Source of the DNA: Lophium mytilinum
Lineage: Eukaryota; Ascomycota; Dothideomycetes; Mytilinidiales; Mytilinidiaceae
Assembly: GCA_010093605.1 (NCBI GenBank)
Contig: MU004190.1
Location: forward strand, 434,001-498,000
Direction: 5' to 3'
Length of the DNA: 64,000 bases
The position numbers were made by a program, and so were the translations under genes. The notes beneath the pieces are model-generated. The model was not told the DNA's origin and did no database searches. It saw only the letters and a program-made list of their open reading frames with translations. Below, one piece after another: positions 20,395 through 31,476 of the stretch. The stretch's first letter is position 1. Each line of letters starts with the position of its first letter.

Positions 20395-21550
20395 TTCGGG
20401 TAAGTGAACTTGAGCGCTTGTTTTACCCCTGCACTTCCCTACACCTTGCACACACGAACGAATTGGCGGTTCTTGCATTTTGTGCGTGGATGGATGGCTA
20501 TGGGAAGACATTGGTTCGACATTGGGACGGAACAAGCGACCTGGATTACACTCGGCAAGGCGTTGGCTACAAAGACGGAACGGAGTTTTGGCGGATCTTT
20601 GCTCGAACACTGGTTGGTTCAAAGGATGGTTTAGATCGAGGGATACTTCTCTTTCGGTGGATACTGGGTTAGGCGGATACTTTCTCGACTGATGCGAGGT
20701 ACGGTGGGAGCTTGGACAAGCGGGTACCTTCATCAGAGATCTGGGTTACGGAGTTCCGGCGAGCGACAAATACCCTTAGAGGTTTACGGCCACGGCGCGA
20801 CAGGATTGTCGTGATAATATGGAAACTTTCCTTCAGACTTCAAAACTGTTGACTTGGCTCCAATTGATTGAAGTGACTTGAATGACGACTGCAAATATTT
20901 GACATCTAGGATTTTGGAAGAAATGTTATATTCAAGGAATCTACCGCGAGGCCTACCTTATCAATTATTGTCTTTTCAACGACTCAAGGGTTACAACGTG
21001 ACAAAGAGACTGAGATGGAATGGAAAATTGGACCTTGCTTTTAGATGTACGTCTGAACAGACAGCAGCCGCAAAATCCTACCTCGAGACTCACCTTAGTG
21101 CGGAGCGCATGACATCCTCACTAAATTCCATCTCATCATCCACCTCAACACCAAGTGAAAGCAGCAACAACCCGCGAGGGAACAATCGAGTACCCAGAGC
21201 AAGCATGATCCCATCAGAAAAAGCCACGATGCAGAAGCAGAAATGAGGGGACGTCGCTCCCCAGACCTCGGGAAAGCCCATCCATGATGGATCCTCAGCC
21301 TTACGTGGCTGTCCAATAAAGAAGCGCTCCACCTTGGCGGCGCGACATCATCCGCAACCTTGACACCTCCGCGTCACCTCAAACTTCTATACGAACGACG
21401 ACCTCACCCACGAATCCTCCATATACCAGCTGCCTACAGCCCAGAAGATACCACACATCACGAATCGAGCGGCGCGCTCTTCCTACTACGAAATCCTAGC
21501 TCTCACGAACTACTGCAACCCCCGATCCCCAACCGCAATTGTAACCCACG
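20395..21550. other. Intergenic, SDR to SNARE gene
   Basis: 3' flank of the SDR gene and promoter of the SNARE gene. Only short overlapping frames are present (up to 127 codons) and none has a domain. Nothing else recognised. Confidence 0.6.
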
Positions 21551-22068
21551 ATGTCTGACGCCTACGAGCGCGAGCGGTACACCGCCCCCTTCCTTGGAGA
21601 TATCCTGAATTGGTACTCAAGAGAAGTGCTGACGACCGCCCCCTAGGCAAAACAACTCCCGCCTCGACGACCTTGCCTCAAAAGTAACCGCCCTGCGCGG
21701 CGTGACCATCGACATCTACGACAATGCGCGGGACCAAGGCGTTATAGACAGCGCAGTACGCTCCCCCTTCCCAACCCGAACCCCGTCCTTCCCTAGGAGC
21801 CCACCAACCCTACTCACCCCCCCTCACCCCTTCCTCCTTGATGAAATCAGAAGAACAGGGGTGGGGCGTTGGGCTCTCAGACCATCTGCTAACGACGGCG
21901 GTACCGTAGAACGACAACTTCTCCTCCTTCACCACGACGCTGAAAGGCTCCGCGACGCGGCTGGGCCGGATGGCGCAGAGCGGGAATAAGGTTGCGATTT
22001 TCAAGCTCGCGGGGATGATTATTGTGGCTGTGGTGGTGTTGTATTGGATCTGGAGTTTATTCTTCTAA
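21551..22068 (+). CDS. SFT1: Sft1/Bet1-type Qc-SNARE
   Basis: Small tail-anchored SNARE for vesicle fusion at the Golgi. Exons are 21551-21576, 21647-21755 and 21910-22068; the product is 97 residues, the size expected for Sft1. The N-terminus MSDAYERER joins across the first intron to QNNSRLDDLASKVTALR, the start of the SNARE helix. DQGVIDSANDNFSSF is joined across the second intron, followed by LKGSATRLGRMAQSG. The C-terminal membrane segment is about residues 76-97 (KLAGMIIVAVVVLYWIW) with almost no lumenal tail. The first intron uses a GTACAC donor. The choice between Sft1 and Bet1 is inferred from length and the NNSRLDDLASK block. Confidence 0.87.
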
Positions 22069-22888
22069 ACACCATGCTAGTGGAAGAAGGGAGGGAGGGG
22101 TGGGATAGGAAGGAGCCTGGTGCTGGAGCAGGGTGGATGAAGAGAGGATACCAGAGCAAGTAGAGGAGAGGATGTGTGGATACGGACGAGGGCAGAGGGT
22201 AAGGTTTGAGTCCGGGTTAGCACGGCATATATAGGCGAGCATGGGATTGGCGTTTTGCTTCAGCGTGGGATGTTTTGACGGCGTTTGAGGCGGCGAGAGG
22301 CTCGCCCTATGTATATTTCGAGAGATATCATATTACCCGTTCTGAGCTCTTGTGATGTTCGCTACATTATGTAGGGAAATTCGGCAGTTTGCGTCTCAGA
22401 ACATCCACTCTGCACTATGGGAGATAGAAGAGGAAATTCTTGGCAAACAGAAAAGTGTTGAACCTAGAGAGCCTGAAGATTAGCCAGTCGCAGATTCGGA
22501 GGTGAAGGTCAGAAAAAGCCAGAGCTCTGATTCAGCGTCGATGGCAAAAGACATGCTATCTAGACCGGACCGGAAACCGCACCCTCATTGCCCATAGGCC
22601 CAGAATCAGGCCTAGATCCATGGCATTCAGCATATGCCTGAGGCGCTTCAGCAAGGTCAACCCATAGCAATCTAACATGAAGAGGAGCCTTGATTCAAAG
22701 TCCTGCCTAGCACGTACACGCAACTCACAGCATTCTTAGGCCATCAGACATGGTATCATCTGCTCGTTTTCGCATGTACATATACACACCAACACCACGC
22801 TCAAGCTAGCCTCCCATACCTCCGCATTTCTCCAAGCTATCCTAGACCCCGCGAGCCAACTGGAACCTACGTATCCAACAAACTCCTT
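22069..22888. other. Intergenic between convergent SNARE and ArfGAP genes
   Basis: 820 bp between two 3' ends. No ORF above 65 codons and no repeat recognised. Confidence 0.6.
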
Positions 22889-24825
22889 CTACTCCCAAAC
22901 ATTCGAGAACAAATCGTCTCCCCCCATCCCACCCAATGGCTTCGCTCCTCCACTCCTCGCCGGCGCCGGCGCAGGCGCCGCACTGCTCCAACCCCCGAAA
23001 TCCTCATCCTGGCTAATTTTTGGCGACACGGGGTTCGCAGACGCGCCCCAACCTGGTGATTTCGGGGCCGTGTGCGCAGGGGCGGTAGTAGTGGTGTTGG
23101 ACGTCGCCCACGCGTCTGTGCTACCCCACGCATCCATGTTGGAGAAGCCGGAGTAGCTTGGCGCAGCGGCAGGTGCGGGTGCGGGTTTGGGTTGAGCAGG
23201 GGCGGAGAGATTGAAGGCGGAGTGCATGTTTGTGCTTGGGGAGACGACGGCAGGTTTCGGGGCGGCGGCCGGGGTCGATGAGGGCATGGAAAGGTCGAAG
23301 AGGTCCCCCATACCTGAGCTCGCGGCTGGTTTATGGGCTGCGGCGGGAGTGGTGCTGGTCATGGAGCTGAAGTCGCCGAAGCCGCCGTCGGAGCTGAAGG
23401 TTCGCTGTTTCTGGAGGGAGGTGGTGGCTGGGGGTGATTTCGGGATGGCGTCGAAGAAGCTCCCGCCTCCGCCGAATGCGGATGAAGTGGTGCTCTGAGG
23501 AGTTGTGCGGTGGCTTGAGAAGCTGGCAAGGTCGGAGAACGCGGATGGCTTGGGCTGTTGCTGAGCGGGCTGAGGGTTGAAGTTCAAGTTGCTAAAGGCA
23601 TCATTCATGCCGCCAAACTGGGATTGTTGGGGTGATTGATGCTGCACTGGTGGCGATTGCATACCGCCCATGCCACCTAGACCGCCAAACGAGTCTGAGT
23701 GTCCATGTTGTACCTGTGTTTGCGGAGGTAGCTTTGGTGCTGACGCATATAGCGAGAGAATCGACTGCTTCAGATCTGGCCGTGATTGTACTGACGAAGT
23801 TGCCTGGGTTGTACTAGATGGTCTTGCGGGAGGTGCACTCTGACTGCCACCGAAGAAGTCAAGTCCCAGTAATGAGTCGGCAGGCCTAGTCTGCTTGGGC
23901 GGTGCTGGCTCAGCTTTTGGGGGTGCAGCTCTACTGATTGGGGGTCCAGTACTGGGTCGAGGAGGGGTTGGATCGTCTCCGAACAAGTCCACGTTTTGGG
24001 CGCGTCGAGTCGGTGGTTGGATAGATTGAGATTGGTTTCCAGCAGAAGCAGCTCGCTGTGAAGACGACCTCTCTAGCTTGGCCTTCTCTTGGACGACGTT
24101 CAATGGCTTCGAGGAGTTTAGTGTTTGGTTGGTTCTAGACGGGACATAGAGTATTTACCACGTCATCATCACCCTCGGTCTCCAATGTTGCTGGATCTGG
24201 CATAGGCCCATCCATCACCCACCGTTTAGAGTCGTACTTCGTGCGTATAAAGTTCTCGATCTTCCTGAGGAACTGTTAGCCGTTGACAGTCTGTCGCGGG
24301 GTATGATATCGGCCTACGATTCGGAAGGCACGTGGCCTGGAGCAAGCTTCGCTTCCCAGTATCTACTCGTTTTAGACATTGTTGCATAGGGTTAACGAGT
24401 GCTTGAACTGACTTGTTTGCCCGCGAATTGCCCCACCGAAGCATACTCTGGAGTTGTTCATCCGTCCACGAGTCCAAGTCCACGGACTTGACCCGACTGA
24501 TATGTGTTCCCATTCCGCGGTGAATACCCGAGCATCTGTTTCCCACTGTTAACTTCTTATTCTCGGTACTGTGTATGTTGCTCGGCGATAAGGGTGCGTA
24601 CCGGATACAAACGAAGATGCCTAAATTCCAGCTTGCCCATCGAGGATCTACATATAGAGACAGGTAAGAATGAATTCAGTAACACAATTTGTGGATATAT
24701 AACTCCCTACGTTTGTTCCTCTTGCAGTCCGCGCAGCTTTTGTTGCCTTCTAACTTGACCAGACTCTTGAGGGTTTGTGTGTTTTGGGCAGCGCGATCCG
24801 CCGCCGGGTTCGGTCGCCTCGACAT
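22889..24825 (-). CDS. AGE2: Age2/SMAP-type Arf GTPase-activating protein
   Basis: Stimulates GTP hydrolysis by Arf in trans-Golgi and endosome traffic. Six exons: 24825-24711, 24647-24602, 24535-24413, 24362-24318, 24264-24159 and 24106-22889; the product is 550 residues. The ArfGAP domain (about 18-135) is split over the first five exons. Zinc ligands are CADC at 31-34 and CIRC near 52-55, spaced CX2CX17CX2C. The catalytic arginine is in GIHRGMG, followed by [14 protein letters not shown], characteristic of the Age2/SMAP group, and [10 protein letters not shown]. The last exon starts [14 protein letters not shown]; this needs the CGAAG acceptor, because an earlier TCTAG acceptor breaks the frame. 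The remaining ~400 residues are low complexity (Pro, Ala, Ser, Gly, Gln) with [16 protein letters not shown] and [10 protein letters not shown] boxes that look like adaptor or clathrin-binding motifs. Confidence 0.93.
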
Positions 24826-25359
24826 GGTGGTGGGTGTCCTAGATTCTCTGGGAAGGATGTACAGTGAAGGCTATGTGGCGGTTATGGAAGCGCAAGAGGA
24901 AATCCTGCGCGTGGTTTATGGAGGAGAGTTGAGGCAAGTGGGAGAGCGACGTGGGCGGTCCTCGAGCAATATCCTTGTAAGCCGAAATGACTCTTGGCAT
25001 CGTCAGAGCATTTCTGTGATTGGTCGAGAGCAGCACACATACAGTGCCTTGCTAAAGAAGTCCGTATACTTTCCTAGCACTACACTATTCCAATCTGTTT
25101 ACTCCCTGCTGACGCTGTCCGTTACTAGTTGTCCAAAATGCCGAACTCTTCTTCCATTCAGCCTGCCAAAAACACTATCAAGCTCTTCATGCAGCCGTAA
25201 ACGAGTGTATGGGTTTCTATGATGAGGGGTTGTGTATTAATTTTTGTCATATAGCCCAAAGGATTGTTTCACTATGTAAAGTAGGCTCAAGACGAGGCTT
25301 TTCTGGAGTCTGATAGAATTGTGTTGCCGTCTGAACAAATCTATCAAGTTCTTCTGCCG
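24826..25359. other. Intergenic, ArfGAP promoter side
   Basis: 534 bp between the ArfGAP start and the 3' end of the 2EXR-like gene, both on the minus strand. An open plus frame (24689-25222) runs antisense over the ArfGAP start and is not credible. Nothing else seen. Confidence 0.6.
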
Positions 25360-26124
25360 CTACTCAGACCTCGGGAGTAGCTGAACGTTCGCTCCTTGCC
25401 CATTGCCGCGTTCCAAAAACACGTTGTATTGCAAACCATACGGCCACCTATGCCTCTCGGGTTCAAGTACTTCGATAAGGTGAGACGTGAACAGGGAAGT
25501 TACTGAATGCTGTGTGATCTGTCTTTGGGATCCGATAGAAGGACAGTCTTTCAGAGCGCAGCCAGCAATTGAGTCTGCACACGCCCGTAGTAGCACGACC
25601 TTGATGGAAACAATGTCTGCCTGAATGCTGGGATTGTTTAGGCCACGGAGCTTAGCCATTTGTTTCGAGGCTGAAAACCCGTAGTTTGATATCCTCCTGA
25701 GCGCTTCTGGGACATGTCCGCAGATCTCACTGATCGTCATATCATCCGTACTGGGAGCAGGAAGTTCCAGCCGTAGAATATGGACCTGAGGAGACAGTGC
25801 AGGTACATTCGCCCAGAAGAGCACGAGGCATTTCTCCCTGTAAGTGAAGGACACAGTATAGCACAGCCTGTTGTTTCGCCGGAGGAAGTCGATACTCTTT
25901 GTGACCTCCTCGTGTATTCGTCGATTCACAAGAAGAAGGTTCAATGAAGTTGAGCGTAGAGGTCCGCAGTCGACAACGTTGATAAGAGGAACCTGCGCGC
26001 GAGGAAAGACAGTTCGCGAGCACCGACGATAGTTCAGAGCCATGCAGGCGGGTTGTGGTTGGTGGATAGCTCGGAACCATATATCATCTCGGATCTCTTG
26101 TGGAAGATCAAAAAGATCAGGCAT
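25360..26124 (-). CDS. 2EXR/F-box-like domain protein, function unknown
   Basis: Single exon, 254 residues. The opening FDLPQEIRDDIWFRAI is the hallmark of a large, fast-evolving family in filamentous ascomycetes (2EXR or F-box-like), and the later LLLVNRRIHEEV block is the second conserved strip. The middle and C-terminus have no recognisable motif. No signal peptide or membrane segment is visible. The family has no established reaction. The F-box-like start suggests protein-protein contact, but no ubiquitin-ligase role can be claimed. It is intronless and isolated, with 1.3 kb of gene-free DNA upstream. Confidence 0.75.
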   Translation of the reverse strand: MPDLFDLPQEIRDDIWFRAIHQPQPACMALNYRRCSRTVFPRAQVPLINVVDCGPLRSTSLNLLLVNRRIHEEVTKSIDFLRRNNRLCYTVSFTYREKCLVLFWANVPALSPQVHILRLELPAPSTDDMTISEICGHVPEALRRISNYGFSASKQMAKLRGLNNPSIQADIVSIKVVLLRACADSIAGCALKDCPSIGSQRQITQHSVTSLFTSHLIEVLEPERHRWPYGLQYNVFLERGNGQGANVQLLPRSE

Positions 26125-27399
26125 CCTATTTCATCAGTGTGGATGTAGGTGTTGTGTTGTAGAAGACAGGACTGGTAGCTGGACGCTATTCTAGTGCCTC
26201 CTATTCTGCCGAGTTAGCGGCATAGAAAACCAACCCAGGCCAGGCACGGTACCTCTCATTTGCTTCAATCATATTTATCACGTATTCCCAGTCAACTGCA
26301 CGCGAAACCCTTCCTGTAGATTCATCTTATCCTATTCGACTTCCAAAATTGCTGCGTACCTAGCTTCGTTGACGAGTGTACGTAGCCGCTGTTTCGCCCC
26401 CAAGAGAAATGTAGCTGGAACTTAGAAATATATGCAGGTGGGCAAGGCTGTGAGTCCGCTAACATTTCCTTTTAATCTCTTCTTGTGAACCATCACCTGT
26501 TCATCGTTGTCCGAATGTCTTATTCTCGTCAATTCTGCTTCATCTATACCTTCAGCCTCATAAAAACGTACCTTGGATGATTTCATGAACAATGGATCCC
26601 TTTCGGCCTCGTCGTCGGCGGACTCAAGAATCTAAAGCTTCTTCAAACAGCTACGAACATCGCCATCGATGCTCCCAAATCTGCAACCACAGTGCTACAA
26701 GAAGTAACCGACTTAGTAGTAGCTCTGAGTTCATTGCAAGCATATTTGATGGGTGCGGCTGCCACCACCAATTCCCAGGCAGCGCTTGTGTCATTGGATA
26801 ATATCGTAGTGACGTAGACGGGATGTGTAACATCATACTTCAAGCTCGAGGCTGTTACTGAGAAGTGTTGTTCGCTACCTTCAATAGGGTCCCTCGACCG
26901 AGCGAAGTGGGCCTTCCACGAGTATAAGATTAACAGCATTATCCAACGTCTACAGAGACATAACACATCTATGATAAGGATGTTGCAGATCTTACAAGCG
27001 TAAGCTGTACATGACTGCCGTATTATATCATCCAAATCTGTACCAGACATACACAACAAGAGGGTTTGTGTGCTATGTTAATTAGATGATGCCCATCACC
27101 ACAACCTCTCAGATTTCTCGGCACTCTATACGCGCTTTACCATCTCCCGCCATGCCGCCTTCACTCCTCACTTCTCACACTTTACCTCTTCTCACTTCCT
27201 TATGAACGTTCCCTATCAACTTCTTCTCGATTCTAGAAATAATGCTCCCTATCCACTTCCAATTCACACCCACCTATATAAACCCCCCATCCCCCACCCT
27301 CCTTCTCTCCTCCGTCCAACAACCAACCCTCCCGCCTCCACCCTCCATCCTCCACCCTCCACCCTTCCACCACCACCCGCATCCCAACCCGCACCCACT
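26125..27399. other. Intergenic with C-rich leader at right end
   Basis: Divergent region between the 2EXR-like gene and the orphan gene. Short overlapping frames at 26590-27060 have no domains. Bases 27285-27399 are strikingly pyrimidine-rich, with repeated CCTCCACC blocks, and probably form the 5' leader of the orphan; the opposite strand is correspondingly G-rich. Confidence 0.6.
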
Positions 27400-28461
27400 A
27401 TGGCCGACAAAGCTCTCAAGGCCAAGGTCTCCGCGGCTGTGGAGGAGATCCTCTCCAACTGGGACTGTACCGTCGATCGCATCCTCCCAAACGACCTCCA
27501 CCCACGCGTCCCAACTGCCGGAGGCAACAAGCGCCTAATCGGCGAGGTTGCTCCCATGCTCCCACCCTCGGACTGGTCCAAGAACTTCGTCTTCCCCCTC
27601 CGCGAAATCTCAAAGCTCACCATCGGCAAGATGCCTATGGGCCTCCAGTTTCTCCAGGTTGCGGTCCTAGAGCGCCAATCCGACACATCCCACAACTATC
27701 GGAAGGTCGGGGAACTGCTGGCATCCGACGTCAAGAGGGCGGTGGAACTGGTGAAAAAAGAGCAGCAGGACGTGAATGCGCTGGCGGACACCCTGGGAAG
27801 TGCTGGGATCGAGAGGAATCCTGCTGGGAAGGGCAAGGAACAGGCTGCTGGTTCCCCGATGGTCCCCGACAGCTCCCATCTTCGCTGCACGGTTAACCCC
27901 AAGATGGCCCGCGAATTCCGGCAGGAAATGGCGAAGAAGGAGGCAGAGCTTGAGGAAGAGGAGGTGGAGCCGCTGGTACTCATTGTGGCTATTGAGGAGA
28001 ATTGGGAGATTGACATCGACGACTGCCTCTCTCGCACCCCCCTGGACGTCCGCCCTTTCATCCACAAGAAGCCGAAAGAGCGCACACAGCGTCAGCCTCA
28101 TCCCCTCTCCCCACCCCCCATTGCGTATGATCCCAACTGGGAGGCCACCTGGCGTGCCTCGGTTCCTGGACCCAATGCCTCCAAAAAGGAAATGAAGACG
28201 TACATGGAGGCCCAGGCGGTGGTTATGGCGGCGGACCCGGAGTGGGACTTCAAGAACCCGATGGATTGGGACCTCCTCCTCCTGCACCTTCTCACAATTC
28301 TCTCAAAAGTCACCAATGGGCAGCATCGCGTGGTACAAATGGCACTTGTTGAGGCGGTCCGCGTGCGCCAAAAGACGAAATATGCCAAGAAGACTGATGA
28401 GCTCCAGCCCGGCGATGTGATTCGGGTCCTGAAAGATGTTCTTGGACAGGTGCTTACCTAG
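27400..28461 (+). CDS. Orphan protein, function unknown
   Basis: I do not recognise this gene. It is intronless, 353 residues, starting MADKALKAKVSAAVEE at 27400. The frame stays open upstream to 27202, but that stretch encodes only a Pro/Ser/Thr-rich run and overlaps the C-rich leader, so the inner ATG is preferred. The protein is soluble-looking, with WDCTVDRILPNDLHPRVP near 21-38, a helical region with KKEQQDVNALADTLG, an acidic coiled segment KKEAELEEEEVEP, a Pro-rich linker, and a helical C-terminal third with MDWDLLLLHLLTILSKVTNG. Codon quality over 1 kb and the absence of stops support a real gene. It is followed at 118 bp by a tandem repeat. Confidence 0.65.
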   Translation: MADKALKAKVSAAVEEILSNWDCTVDRILPNDLHPRVPTAGGNKRLIGEVAPMLPPSDWSKNFVFPLREISKLTIGKMPMGLQFLQVAVLERQSDTSHNYRKVGELLASDVKRAVELVKKEQQDVNALADTLGSAGIERNPAGKGKEQAAGSPMVPDSSHLRCTVNPKMAREFRQEMAKKEAELEEEEVEPLVLIVAIEENWEIDIDDCLSRTPLDVRPFIHKKPKERTQRQPHPLSPPPIAYDPNWEATWRASVPGPNASKKEMKTYMEAQAVVMAADPEWDFKNPMDWDLLLLHLLTILSKVTNGQHRVVQMALVEAVRVRQKTKYAKKTDELQPGDVIRVLKDVLGQVLT

Positions 28462-29009
28462 CCCAGGGGTGCTTCGAGGGGGTTTTTGGGGCGGGCAAAA
28501 GCGTTGCTTTCTTGGTCTGATATTTGGAGTTTGGAGTTTGGGATGCCTAGGAGGATTGATACCCATATACTGGCCAGATTGGCCCTACTTAGCGAATGAA
28601 CTGCGACCCTATACACCTTCAAAAGTGCCCCTGGAGTAACTGAAATCGTGAAACTGTGATGTCATGTTCTAGAGACTGTGAATTGGACCTTGTTCGATAG
28701 CGTGCCATTTAAGCCTTGAATTTCTTATGGTTGCGATATTGGCCATGTTTACCTTGTAAATTGCGACCCTATACGCCCTCAAAAGCGCCCCTGGACTAAC
28801 TGAAATTCTGAGGCTGTGATGTCATGTTCTAGACACCATGAATTGGACCTTGTTCGATATCGTGCTAATCGAGTGTCGGATTTCTTACAGCTGCGATATT
28901 GGCCCTACTTAGCTCTACTCTTGCTCGTTCGACGCTACTGTATGGAGTACCTCAGCTAGTAGTTCCTAGCCCAGTCAAAGGGTAGTCTGGTTTCCACATC
29001 TTTGGCCTT
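28462..29009. other. Intergenic between convergent orphan and P450 genes
   Basis: 548 bp, of which 28579-28914 is a tandem repeat listed separately. No gene. Confidence 0.65.
28579..28914 (+). repeat. 160-bp tandem repeat, two copies plus a stub
   Basis: Unit starts at 28579 and 28739, with TTGGCCCTACTTAG repeated a third time at 28899. Shared landmarks are TGCGACCCTATAC, AAAAGTGCCCCTGGA or AAAAGCGCCCCTGGA, CTGTGATGTCATGTTCTAGA, AATTGGACCTTGTTCGATA and GCGATATTGG, at a constant 160-bp offset. A partial inverted copy lies at 34351-34432. Confidence 0.8.
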
Positions 29010-30597
29010 TTAAGTCGTACCTGAATGACCCTCTCTAGCCTTAAACCTAACCCACACATCGTACCACTTCACAACAAAAAAGCATTCTTCCCTAAACTCG
29101 GCCCCACACTCCCTCCTCGCATCCGCCTCCTCCAAGACCTCAATTTCAAAATGCAAAAATATCGCCGCCACCGCCTTCGTAAGAGTGACCCACGCCAGAT
29201 AACGACCAGGACAACTCCTACTCGGCCCGCCGAACGCCAAACTATGCGCATCCATCTCATATTTACGCTCCCTGGTCGCCTCGAGATACCGCTCCGGCCG
29301 GAAGTCTTCAGCATCTTCTCCGTATATCCCCTGATCGCGGTGCACGACCCAAGGATTCGCGCCTATTACGGTTCCGGCGGGGATATTGTGACCCTCAACC
29401 ACGGCACCGGAAGTCGGCACAACGCGAGGGAGGCTCACGCCAATGACGGTGGTAAGGCGCATTGCTTCATTCAAGCAGGCGTGCAGATATGGCAGGTTGG
29501 CTACCTGTTCGTAGGCAGGGGAGTCGTCTAGCTGGCCTTCCTTCCTGGCGTTGTCGAGCTCGGCATGCAGTTTTGTCTGACATCCCTGGCTTCGACCGAT
29601 ACGGCCCAGGCAAGCGGAAAGGGTCATGCCCAGCGTGTCAAAGCCGGCTGCAATGATGTGTACGATCGTTGTAGCGGCCCATTGGGGCTTGAAGTTGGGG
29701 TGGGAAGCGGCGAATCGGGCGATGTCGCTCGCGATGTCTGCATGAGTTTCAGAGGTGGTGGTGGCGGATTGGGCGCGGGAGGTGAGTTGGGCGATGTAGA
29801 ACTATGAAGGATTAGCTGAATGTGAAGCAAGAAGCGGGGGAGAGAGCCACCTTGATGACATTCAGATTATGTGTAGTAGGCTCCGACAGTAACGGTAAGC
29901 CAATGTTGCGCAGCTTCTCAGCGGTCCAGGTGTATCTCCGCCACATGTCAGGAACCAAGCCAACCCACTGAACCTTCTGCCAGAAAATATCGATATCTTT
30001 CGCGTTGTCCCGATCATCTCCAGCACTGATGTAATCCATCGACTCCGCAAACGTAATCTCGGTCAATAGATCAAGAGCTAGGATATTCATCCACTTCACC
30101 AGATCCACCGGCTTTCCACCTTCCTCCTTCATCTTCGCGACAAACTTCCCCATGGGCTTATCTAGTAGCCCTTCTCGCCTCTTGACAGCTTCGGTCGTGA
30201 ACGCTGGGCCAATCAGTCTCCGCTGCGCGTGGTACTTCTTCATGTCCGATTCGCCGAGAAGATTCATCCCCTCAGGGTCCTTGGAAGCGATTGTCTCATA
30301 CCAGCGGGATTTCACGAACGGAGAACTGGCGCCGTAGACCAGTTTAATGTTTTTAGGGTCTGAGAGAGACACTTCGTTGGGGGATAGGCGCACGATGGGG
30401 CCGTAGGTTTTGTGAAGGCTGATTTCGAGGTGATGGCGATGTAGTGCACGCGAGTGGTAGACGAGCCATAGTGGAGTGATACTGGCGAGAAATGGGCCAG
30501 GGACTTTAGAGAGGGGATGGAGAAAGCGTTGATAGTAGATATAGGAGAGGAGCGAGAGAAAGGGAGAGCAGTAGAGGAAAGTAAGGAGGTTGGACAT
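29010..30597 (-). CDS. Cytochrome P450 monooxygenase
   Basis: Haem-thiolate oxygenase anchored in the ER. Exons are 30597-29851 and 29801-29010 around a 49-bp intron; the product is 512 residues, a full-length microsomal P450. The N-terminal membrane anchor is at about 3-22, followed by the hinge KVPGPFLASITPLW. The I-helix oxygen-binding motif reads AAGFDT, the K-helix ExxR is EAMR, and the PERF-like region is FRPERY. The haem loop is FGGPSRSCPG; the cysteine and arginine are in place but the usual fourth-position Gly is Pro. The front end (LHKTYGPIVRLSPNEVSLSDP) is typical of fungal P450s that accept secondary metabolites or xenobiotics. No backbone synthase or other tailoring enzyme is nearby, so the substrate is unknown. 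Confidence 0.93.
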
Positions 30598-31476
30598 CTT
30601 CGAAGATCTCTATATATGGAAGGAAACGCAGAATAAAATTTGACCTTAAGAGAGCATGAGGGTTATTAGCAGAGGTGCGGCGGCTTTTGAGGAAGAAAGA
30701 GGTATTTTTCAAGCTTTCAAAGCCGAGGACTTCATAACGGAAGGTACAGGATCGCCATGTCCGCGTCAGCATGGGTACGATTCAATTGCTATGAAGGTAG
30801 TAGCTTTAAGAAACTACACAGGGGCATAAATGATGAGTAATGAGGCAGTGTTGCAAGTTTTTGTGACTTCCAAGTCAAACAATGTTGCAGGACGAGTTGG
30901 TCACCGTAAGAGGTTAGAACAGTCTGACGAGTCTTGATGATCTCTGATGTATTTTAGAACGTCCGGCTATTGATTTCGGTGCTACCAGATCTCCAATGCC
31001 AGCCTACCTAGTCCAATATCTTCTACATATAGAGAGTAGCGTTAGAAGCATTCTCTTACTTTAAGGTCTGAGGGTCCTAAGAAGTAGTAGTTTCACTCAA
31101 GAAGCAATCCGTGTACTAATTAGGGCGCACAACATTTTGAGAAGAACCGAGAAAGAAGGAAACCGTACACTGTTTGAGAGATAGCGTCATGGAGAACGTT
31201 TCCAATTAACAAGAGATGAATTAAGCTTCGAGTGAACAGGAGGGGAAGAAGTGGAGGTCGGGAAAATGTATCGCCGTTCGCCGATGGTGGCCCATGCACC
31301 GCCATGTCATAGTTCCCTGGTACTTCACTTGCGCTCTGATTATCGAACTTTTGCATATATTTCTCACGATTTACGACTCACGAATCTCTTCTCCTGCTGG
31401 TCAGACACCACCGCAACTTACCTTTTCCTTAGCTTCCGAACACGCGCAACAAGCTGCAACTCAAAGATACCCCACC
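30598..31476. other. Divergent promoter region, P450 and HBS1
   Basis: 879 bp between the P450 start and the HBS1 start. A TATATA-containing segment lies just upstream of the P450 start (about 30611-30616). Bases 30940-31130 look decayed and AT-rich. No gene. Confidence 0.55.

Noticed and set aside
21702-21989. 95-codon plus-strand frame inside the SNARE gene
   Set aside because: It reads through the second intron out of frame with the SNARE product.
24689-25222. 177-codon plus-strand frame
   Set aside because: Runs antisense through the first exons of the ArfGAP gene; no domain.
28900-30700. P450 as part of a secondary-metabolite cluster
   Set aside because: No polyketide synthase, peptide synthetase, terpene cyclase, transporter or cluster regulator next to it; neighbours are HBS1 and an orphan.
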